Source: Diplosphaera chodatii (Eukaryota; Chlorophyta; Trebouxiophyceae; Prasiolales; Stichococcaceae). From it: a stretch of DNA of 64,000 nt. A program made the position numbers and the translations under genes. The DNA is taken from contig JAALGY010000054.1 in assembly GCA_032358165.1 (NCBI GenBank), forward strand, positions 1,922,001-1,986,000, in the 5' to 3' direction. Numbering within the stretch: the stretch's first letter is position 1; each line of letters opens with the position of its first letter. Shown piece by piece: positions 55,704 through 64,000 of this stretch. The notes beneath the pieces are model-generated. The model had not been told where the DNA came from. It did not search any database and saw nothing but the letters and a program-made list of their open reading frames with translations.

Positions 55704-58631
55704 TCAGGCTTCCGTCAGCACGGCCGAGCCCCGTTGCACCAGCTCCTGCAGCCCGGCCTTCAGCGCTGCGGCCGCCTGCCTCGTGGCGTCTGGCGGCAGG
55801 TTGCCAAAGGCCGCCCGCACGTGGCCGGGCGCCCCGCAGCTGGACCCCGGGATGATGCACACCTGCTGGCAGGAGGTTTGGTGAGCAGGCTGCCTCTTGA
55901 CGGGTTTGGCAAGGCATGGGATCTGCATACAAGCCTACAAGCATACAGGACCCACAAGCAGGCAAACGGCAGCTGGCCTGCAAAACAAGCACATGGTCAG
56001 CGGCAGGAACATTTCAGCCGGTCACCTTGTGCCGCCGGACCAGCCATGCCACCACAGCTTCGTCGTCCTCACAGCCTGCGGACACGACCACAGCATGCGT
56101 TGAGTCAATGCGACAGTGGTTTACATCGTCATTGCTGCATCACTTGCAGCACAGCTTGGCTGGCCAGCCACATGTTTGCCGCGGAGGCATGCTTTCAGGT
56201 GCAGAAAGTGCGTCCAGGAAAGAAGCCATGGCTGCACCTTCAGGCAGCTTGGCCCACAGGTAGATGGCGCCCTTGCCATCCGCAATGCCATTGTTGATGC
56301 TGCCTAGTGGACTGAGGGCGTCTAGCACTGCCTCCCTGCGACCACCACATGTGTTCCTGAGGACCGGGTCGGTGCCTTTTCGAAACGGTTGTGAGAGACC
56401 ATACGCACAACTACCATGTACTGCACGGGTCTGCTGATCTAGAGCCGACTGGATTGCAGACTGCCCCAACACCTGTTGCCATGCAGCTGCTGCACTCTGT
56501 CAGTGACCCAGCCGCGCCCCTCCTGCAGCGCCCGCAGCGCCACCAGCTGCCCCGCCTGATGGCAGGTGGAACAGCAGGAATGCTCAGTGTATGCGTACAG
56601 CACTGGCATACCGCATCGCCCAAGCAACTGCACTGTTGACGTCAGCGACCATCAAGTACCCAGAGCAAAAGTGCGCAAGGTTGACGGGGCAGCACCTGTG
56701 ATGCGCAGATGGGGATGGTGTCCTGCACTTTGGTCAGCTGCGCGCCCAGGTCTGCCGGGGCGCCGGCCTCCGGGGTGGGGAACGCGATGTAGCCGCAGCG
56801 CCAGCCCATCATGCCGTACGCCTGCGACAACGGTCGGTGCCTCTCACATGCCAAGCAAACACAGCAGCTGCTCCGCAAAGTGCAGTGGGGTCCGGTGTCA
56901 GGGACCAGCGCCGTGAAGAGTGTCCTGTTGCAGCTTTCGCACATGGGTGCCATGTCTCACTGACCTTCGAGAAGCTGAAGACGTTGATGACGTGGGGCCC
57001 GTGCACGCACTCGTGCTGCTGGCCGTCATACGTGAAGTGCTCGTAGGTGTTGTCGACGACCAGCCAGGCCCCCGCCGCGGCACAGAGACTGCTGGCGCGC
57101 TCCAACTCCTCCCTGCTCAGCAGCACCCCTGGAGCAGCCAGAGCGCGGTATGTCATGGTATGGAAACCGAAGCAAAGAGGTTGCCAGCCATGTCCAGTTC
57201 AATGCATGGCGTGAGCCATGCCGGGATGCAGCTCAGACGTCGATGCCATTAGAAACCGTCACAGTACGACACAGTTGTGCAATAGTGTTACAGCTGAGTG
57301 TTTGGTCGAGGCACCGCCAGCACTGACCGGTGGGGTTGCAGGGGTTGATGAGCACCACCATGCGCGGCGGGCTCGGCCTCGAGAGCGCGCCCTCCAGCCA
57401 GTCCAGGTCGGGGTGCCACGTGGTGGGGTCGCACCGCCCAAACACCACCGCATCCGACCCGCCCGTCATCTGCAGCCGGCAGCTATGGTATCCTTTTCGT
57501 TGGAATTTATGAAATGCACATGCAATCCTTGGTCCCTTGGTGCGGATGCAACAAGGAAAGTTGCCACTCACTGGCAGCACGCATCATTGGAAATCAGGCT
57601 GCATCAGTAGTACACTGCAGGAGAAGGGGGTTGCGCTGAGGACGGTGTGCAGCGCGCCTGCAGCGCCATGAGGTGGTTGAAGTAGTAGGGGCTGAACAGG
57701 ACCGCCGCGTCCTCCGCATCCAGCAGCGCGCACACCAGGTTCGTGAACGCCTGGTTGGCTCCCGCCGTCACCATCACGTCAACCTGCATGTTGTGCTTGA
57801 CATCGCTTCGCAAAGCATGCGCTTGTGAGCAGACAGTGACACTTCTGCGTAACAATTGGCATGATCAGCACCGCCTGTTGTCCAAAGCAGGGTGTCACAC
57901 TAGAAAGCCGTGATGTCGGTCAGCTGGAGCGATCGAGCACCTGATGGATGCCGTTCTCGGCTGCCAGCTTGGCTACGAGCGCCTCCCGCAGCTCTGGCAT
58001 CCCCGCATCCGGCCCGTACTGGCTGAGCTCTGGATCCGACGCCGCTGCTGCGACAGCCTTCAGTGCCTCTGCCGGCGGCGGCCAATACACGATGCCTGCA
58101 TGCACGTGCGACCTGCTGTGAGCATGCCGTAGGAAGACCAGGGTGCACTTGGCAACAGGTATGTACCGTCAGTCATGAGAGCGCACCTTGTGCAAGGGAC
58201 TGCACGCCCTGCACGCCGGCAATCAGGGCCTTCGTCTTGCCAATGACCGGCGCGTCCGTCGCCTGCACCCGTCTCGATGTCTGCGTGCCACAAAGCTGCA
58301 CAGACTCGACCAGGTGTGTAACCGTGTGCTCCGGCACCAAGCAGCTATGCCATGGCGGCATGTCCAACTGACCACGCGTTCGTACGATCATTCAGATGCA
58401 TAGATGTATGGCTGCAAGCAGACTGGATCGCACCCCGGGCTGCCTGGCTGTCTGTGGCATGGCTGCACCTGCCGCACATGCATGTGCGCAGCGGCGCCCT
58501 GCCCTGTGCTGATGGGTCGGGCCGCAGGCTACCGGCGAGGGCTGTCGTGCTGCCAGAGGAGGTTCGAGCGTCAAAGCCGATGCGAGCATGCGCTGGGCCG
58601 CCAGTCTAGCCAGCAACATCAGCCAGCGCAA
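55704..58631 (-). CDS. VAS1: Aromatic/methionine aminotransferase (VAS1/ISS1-like)
   Basis: PLP enzyme, fold type I. Plant VAS1/ISS1 transfers the amino group of methionine onto indole- or phenylpyruvate and so limits auxin and aromatic pools. Exons in order: short presequence (MLASALTLEPPLAARQPSP), TSRRVQATDAPVIGKTKAL then SLAQ, GIVYWPPPAEALKAVAAAAS with SQYGPDAGMPELREALVAKL, VDVMVTAGANQAFTNLVCAL with FSPYYFNHLMALQ, MTGGSDAVVFGRCDP with MVVLINPCNPTG, ERASSLCAAAGAWLVVDNTY, VINVFSFSK joined to AYGMMGWRCGYIAF (Lys of SFSK forms the PLP Schiff base), TKVQDTIPICASQ, KGAIYLWAKLPEG and VCIIPGSSCGAPGHVRAAFG, stop 55704-55706. The order matches Arabidopsis VAS1 throughout. Confidence 0.87.
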
Positions 58632-58993
58632 AGCGCCTCAGCTGGTCACCTTGCGCGCTGAGACGCCCGGCAGCGCTACTGCCGGATCCTTCACGGCCTG
58701 TCGTACCCCACTTGCATGCTATGCCAGAATATCGGCGTCACAGGTATGATCTTGACCATTGCCGAATGTTGCAGTCCAGCGCATGATGTCTTGGACTCTG
58801 CCAAGCCGGGTGGCTCAGCAGCAACGTCGGGGTAGCGTTCGCCGACGGAAGGTGTCTATATTGCAGCGATGCAAGTAACGCTGAAGCCAAATTTACATCG
58901 GTCACTACATTTACACAGGATACATGACACTCGGAAACAAAAAAGCGCGAGTTCGAGCCACCGATCGACGCGACGTCACACACATTCGCCACA
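58632..58993. promoter_or_regulatory. Compact divergent promoter, VAS1 / cathepsin
   Basis: 362 bp between outward-facing starts. A candidate shared promoter; no motif named. Confidence 0.4.
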
Positions 58994-61345
58994 ATGCTGT
59001 ACGTGGTTCTGCAACTTGCAGCATGCATGCTGCTGATGCGCGGCAGAGCTGAAGCCGGTGGGTATAGAAACGGTAGAATGCGACCGGTTCGAGACCCAGC
59101 AACCCTAGCCCACAACTTTCGGGCTGTGGATCTGCTTCCGCACGAGCAGCTTGAGCGGGTGCAGCCATCGCACTATTTTGAGGTGGCTGCTTCACAGGTC
59201 GACGGTTCTCAAACATCGAACAAGCACATAAGAAACGCTCTGTGAATGCCATCAGCGCAGGACTTCGACTGGTGCCACTTGCGCATGTGCAGCGCGAGCT
59301 GGAATGAGGTGCACCTAGCTGTGCATGCTGCGTCAAAGGGTCTGCTGCGCTTTTATCGATGTCGAATACTCTTCACATGAGGTTCTGCAACGTGCAGCAC
59401 CATCCACGGTACTGCGGATCATGCTGGGCGCATGGCACCATGCACGCCATCATGGACCGGATCAAGATCAGGAAGAATGGTAGGAAACACATAGCCTGAT
59501 CACAGGCCTCCAGATGACGTACGCTGCGCAGTGTAATCAAGAGAGCATTCCTCCTTGACAGTCGTTGGCAGCCCACCTATGACAACTGCAGGTGAGGGGC
59601 CGGATGTGATGTTGGCCCGGCAGACGCTGCTGAACTGCGGCGCCTTCCATGGGTTTGGCAACGGCTGTGACGGCGGAGACCCCACAGACGTATGTAAGTC
59701 CCTATCACGGCTGATGACGCCGCTGATTGAGTCGTCAGGCTCGCACTGCATGGCCGGTCGTGGTCGTACTCGATGGTTGTTGCTGCTGTGCAGTCCACTA
59801 TATGGCCAAGTTTGGGTTGCCAGACGAGTCGTGCTTGCCTTACGATGCCACCGACCATCAGAAGTTCAGAGGTGTGTGTGCCGCAACTACATCAGTGCAT
59901 CCTGTTGTGATAGCACTGTGCTTGTTTTGCTGCTGCTCCTCCGCTGCATCTAAGTGAGTCTCAGCATTTTCCTGCAGGGTTGACGGAGTGCCCAGACATC
60001 GCCAAATGCATGAACTGCATGGTGAGCAGGCTGCAGCCCATTGTCGGGCCTTCAGCGTCGATGACTGACCCGACATTCACTTCACATCGGCGATGGCCTT
60101 CATGCAGTGCACACTGCAACACGCTTGCTGGTCTGATGTAACAGATGCCACACAGTGTTATGTGCTCTCTATGTGCCTGCAGCCGCTGCACGGCAATGAC
60201 ACATGCTGGGCGGTGCGAAAGCCGGTGCTGTACGGCCTGAAGAGCTATGGCAAGCTGCCAAACGCCTCGGACCCTCTGGTCATGATGAACGAGATCCGGC
60301 AGCGCGGGTGCCAGTCTTGATGGCCTCATAGGGTGGATTCACACATGGCAGCAGGCCTCAAGTCTGACATGTATCTGCAGCCTGCTGCATGAGCGCCTGG
60401 CTCAGAAGTGCCTCCACATGGCCGAAGGTGAGGTGCCCCGTGCTGCAGGCCAATCACCTGCTCCATGGCGACTCCGCCCACCTTTGTGTTTGGCTACCGG
60501 GGCGGCATTGTGACAGGCAGCGACTACCCTCCATCCGAGGTGTGCCTGCTGCATGGGCCGCCTTCCCGATTTCAAGCTCGTCAGTGCGCATATATACATG
60601 CAAGCACATGAGGACAAGCCAACCTCCAGCACACCAGTCATTGCACAGTGTGCCAATGGCGCAGGTGGACCACAATGTGGAGGTCGTGGGATGGGGTGAG
60701 GAGCCGGGCACTGGCACCCCCTTCTGGCGCATCCGTAACTCCTGGGGCACCTTCTGGGGCGAGCTAGGTGCCTATGCACTGCCCTCATATTCCTTTCATC
60801 GATGACACGGCGACCATTGACGCAGTCACTAACATATGCTCCTTTTGCAGGCTTCTTCCGGCTGGAGCGTGGCAAGAATGTGCTGCAGATAGAGTCTGGC
60901 GACTGCTGGTGGGTGCATTTGTTTGCCAGTTGTCATCCTTGCTGTTGCTGCGCTGCAGTCGTGTTGTTGTGTTGTCGCTCGTGAGTATGGCACACTTCAC
61001 GCCTGCTGCATGCCCGCAGGGTGGCCGAGCCAGAATTTGGGGTAGAGGCAGAGGTCCTGAGCGGCAGGCTACATGGCTCAATGGTACGCAGGTCAAATCA
61101 TCTGACCTCTTACATCTGGGCTCTTGTCATGTAGCGCGAGTCTCTCCTATCAACATGCATGCATGGTCACTGGTCATAACGCTGCCCTGCAGTATGGCTT
61201 GGTCAAGCGTGGCCTGGCCAATACCAGCCGCAACGCAGCAAGCTTTGTGGCGCAGACAGCACAATTCGGCATGCGACAGCTGCACGGCGCAGCGCACCTG
61301 CTGCATGTCGTCGGCACCGTTGTCAGTGGTGAAGTGCTGGACTAG
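58994..61345 (+). CDS. Cathepsin Z/X-like cysteine protease
   Basis: Papain-family (C1) carboxypeptidase-type protease, probably vacuolar or secreted. Exon 1 (58994-59197) has a signal peptide ([20 protein letters not shown], then AGG) and a short propeptide, as in cathepsin Z. The second exon (from 59261) gives [16 protein letters not shown]. The third (from 59398) gives [20 protein letters not shown], with catalytic Cys in CGSCW. Then [93 protein letters not shown] (catalytic His) and [13 protein letters not shown] (Asn). After the usual end, the frame continues about 70 residues: a Glu-rich stretch and [20 protein letters not shown] ... [17 protein letters not shown] 61343-61345. The extension is not part of the typical family and has no recognised domain. 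Confidence 0.85.
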
Positions 61346-61941
61346 ATGTTTTGAGTGTCTCCTTGCCAGATCAGATCAGGACAGCAACAGCTCGACGTGG
61401 CTGGTTTCAGGCGGTTTACATGCAAGCTCATATCAAGAAGACAGGACGGGACATGCAGATGCAAACAGTTCAAGCAGTGCTGACTGAGATGACACAGATA
61501 CACACAGGGCAACACTTGCAGTATCCACTTCAACAACAAACCCTCATCATCCGATCCCCACATGCGATCAAACTAGCCGGCTTCATACAGTTCCCAGTCA
61601 CACAGAGCAGACATGACTCTTCAGCGTTCGGGCCATGTCCTAGAAGGCCGGCACCTATAGCTTGAGGCGAGCTGAACGAGCTGTCTGCAAACTGCAGCTC
61701 ATCTGCATACGCGAGCAGCCAAGGTGGGCGCCTCAAGCACAATCTCTAAACTATAGCAGCCAGGCGGCACTGCGGTGCAGCCCTCCAGTGAAGTCAGCAG
61801 GGCGCCTGTGCATCCCCGCAAAGTACTTGACCCCACTGCCTGCGATCCTCGAAGCACTGCAGGGTGCCTTGCCTCCCAGCGCAGCCGCTGCCAAGACGCA
61901 ACACACCCCGATGAGCGGCCAGCGCATGCTATTGCTTCAGC
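61346..61941. other. Convergent 3' region
   Basis: 596 bp between converging stop codons. TTACA at 61426-61430 (TGTAA on minus) is a candidate poly(A) signal for the receiver-domain gene. No gene. Confidence 0.4.
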
Positions 61942-64000
61942 CTAGAAGTGGCCGATGGTGTTAAGCGTGACAGTCGCATCCCGAAACGCGCCCCGGCCGC
62001 TCAGCACCAGGAGCAGTGCCTGCATCACGGAAGAAGTGGTTTGGTAAGTGGGTCAACAGCTTGATGATGAGCAGCATGACCTCGACTGCTGAGTGGAACA
62101 CAGTAGTATGAGAACAACAATGATGGCAGGATCATCGGTAGCCTCCTCTCGAGCTCTTGCGGGCAAGGGTGGCAGCATGGTCAGGCTTGTGTCCATAGCC
62201 GCGAGGTGTGCAGTCGGCGGCGGGCCCCACCTCGGCCAGGCGGTCCTTGAGCACGGGCTTGGACAGGAAGCCGTCCATGCCGGCGTCCAGGCACTCGTCG
62301 CGGTCCTTGTCGCTCGCGTTGGCCGTCATCGCCACGATGGGCACCTCCAGCCCGCGCCCCCGGATGTTCTTGGTGGCGGAGACGCCGCCCATGACGGGCA
62401 TGGCCATGTCCATGAGCACCACGTCGAAGTGGGAGCCGGGGGCGGTGACGGCGTCCACCGCCTCCGCCCCGTTGGCCGCCACCACCGCCACCATGCCCAG
62501 CTGCGTCAGCATCTTCTTGGCGACCGTCTGGTTGATCAGGTTGTCCTCCGCCAGCAGCACGCGCTTGCCCTGCAGCAGCAGGACCGCTGTCATGCTCAGG
62601 TCCCGTGCTTAGAAGTGTGGACCTCTGGAATTCCCTTCATGACGCCGGCACAGCTGTGCATCACGGATCCTGGCTTCTTGCACCTGCTGTCCATGTCTGA
62701 GGCTTGCTGGTAGCACGTCTTCCTCATGGCATGGGCATGACATAGTGTTTGTAGCTGACTGGGAAGCACAAACACAGACCTGGAGCGCGGAGAAGTCGAG
62801 GCGGCGGCGGCGGTCCTCCATGCTGGGCCGCATCCCGCGGGCCTTGGCGGCTGCCGTGCTGCGATTGAACGTGTACCCCTTCTCGCTGCACAAAGCCAGG
62901 ATGTACCGTCAGCTTCAGCAGTGAAACCACACAATATGCCCCACACCCAACTAGGGTACTCTTGCAAAGCCATTGTATTCAGCTTTGCCCCAAGATTGGC
63001 TGACACTAACTGCTTGGCTGCAACAGACCAAGCTGAGCCCACGCGCTACATGCACATCAAGCAACAAGCCATGGTGCTTGCTGGTGCTGTGCTGCAGCAG
63101 CTGATGCACGTGCCCACCTGCCGAACGACTGCCAGCTCCAGTTGCCTCCGCCAGTGCCGCCTTGGGGCCCGCTGCTGTTGCTGGGCGGCTCCAATGCCGT
63201 GCTGCCATTCACCTCCGCACCCTCAGGCACCGCGCTCGGCAGGCCCTGCAGCACACAAGCAAATGACACTGTGAGATTACTTGTACGCAGTCTTGCAGAC
63301 AAGCCGAGGAATGGCCGTCAGCATGATGGCATCATGTCGCAGCAGGCAAAGCCGACAGCACACGCACACACTCACAAGATGGCGCAGTGGCAAAGGCGCA
63401 GCAGCTGGCGCAGGTAACCAGCAGTCGGGAAGGAGATACCAGATAAGGACGGCGGCTCAAGTCTTGCAAAGCTCACCTCGGGCTGGCGGCCGTGCATCGC
63501 CTGCTGTCGGAACGCCGAGAAGGGGCCGTTCGGCAGGGCAGCCGCGGGGCCTGCGTCGCCGCCGCGCAGGTGCAGGTCGCCGCCTGAACCGCTGGCGCCC
63601 CCTGCTGACGCGGCACCCACGCCCCCAGGGGCAGCGCCCTCGCCAGGCTGCCCGGCTGCGGTCTGGCCGCGGGGCTGCGCCCCATCGCGCCGGGACGGCT
63701 CGAACAGCGAGCTCTGCTTGAACACGTCCTTCGGCTGCATTGCCTGCAAGGTGACGAACAGCCGGCGCATCGCGTAATGGCACAAGGTTGCACGGAGACT
63801 GCTGCATACAATCCCCAGCACCAGCAGGAGACTATTCATTGCTGTGCAGCTTCACCGACAGCAGCTCAGCACATACCCGCCACTTGGCGTCTGCCACAGC
63901 TGCCTGCATCTGCGCGGCGGCGGAGCTGTCCGTCTCCGGGTTGGGCATGCTGGCGGGGTGGGACAGCATCTCCCACGACTCGCCTGCATGCAGAGTCCCG
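61942..64000 (-). CDS. C-terminal part of a receiver-domain protein, probably hybrid histidine kinase (partial)
   Basis: Two-component phosphorelay protein. The receiver domain is one exon (62569-62231): GKRVLLAEDNLINQTVAKKM (acidic pocket EDN), HFDVVLMDMAMPVMGG (phospho-acceptor Asp in LMDM), VPIVAMTANASDKDRDECLD (conserved Thr) and DGFLSKPVLKDRL (conserved Lys). It joins a last exon 62019-61942 (ALLLVLSGRGAFRDATVTLN, TAG). Upstream exons read EKGYTFNRSTAAAKARGMRP and DRRRRLDFSALQ, then a Gly/Ala/Ser-rich linker (about 63250-63120 and 63745-63478) and a segment near 63990-63880 (HPASMPNPETDSSAAAQMQA). No HisKA or ATPase domain lies in the window; it would be beyond the right edge. A stand-alone response regulator is possible, but a receiver domain at the C-terminal end of a long protein favours a hybrid kinase. 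Confidence 0.75.

Noticed and set aside
1..64000. tRNA, rRNA, CRISPR arrays, insertion sequences or retroelements
   Set aside because: None seen: no cloverleaf-like runs, no regularly spaced repeats, and no transposase, integrase or reverse-transcriptase motifs in the frames read.

Overview
The window is nuclear DNA of a green alga (Chlorophyta, probably a trebouxiophyte; this is inferred from gene content and style, not proven). It is moderately GC-rich. Almost every gene is split by many short GT-AG introns whose acceptors usually end in TGCAG. Several 3' ends carry TGTAA, the chlorophyte polyadenylation signal. There are plastid and thylakoid targeting presequences and a plant-type gene set. 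I saw no bacterial operons, rRNA, tRNA, CRISPR arrays or recognisable transposons. All gene models come from hand splicing: exon frames were joined only where GT/AG sites and family patterns agreed, so small exons and starts may be off.

Layout from left to right: glutathione synthetase (-, cut by the left edge); F-box/FBA protein (+); unknown organelle-type protein (-); lumenal FKBP isomerase (+) with an apparent one-base frameshift; low-complexity hypothetical protein (+); NAD(P)H-hydrate dehydratase (-); three-RRM RNA-binding protein (+); unknown small protein (-); J-domain protein (+); coiled-coil protein 1 (+); plant RppH-like Nudix hydrolase (-); DMT-like membrane protein (+); PAPS transporter (-); coiled-coil protein 2 (+); three-KH plus WW protein (-); SMPD4-like neutral sphingomyelinase (+); tafazzin-like acyltransferase (-); secreted esterase (+); VAS1/ISS1-type aminotransferase (-); cathepsin Z-like protease (+); C-terminal part of a receiver-domain (hybrid kinase-like) protein (-, cut by the right edge).

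The most striking large-scale feature is near-perfect strand alternation: 18 of 20 neighbouring pairs lie on opposite strands, giving repeated divergent promoters (as short as about 0.34 kb) and convergent 3' ends. The genes do not form one pathway. They are housekeeping functions (redox and metabolite repair, protein folding and turnover, RNA binding, lipid remodelling, sulfate donor transport). The parts I would call undescribed are the two small conserved-looking proteins of unknown family (3805-4955 and 19988-21082), the two Ala-rich coiled-coil proteins, and the alternating architecture itself.
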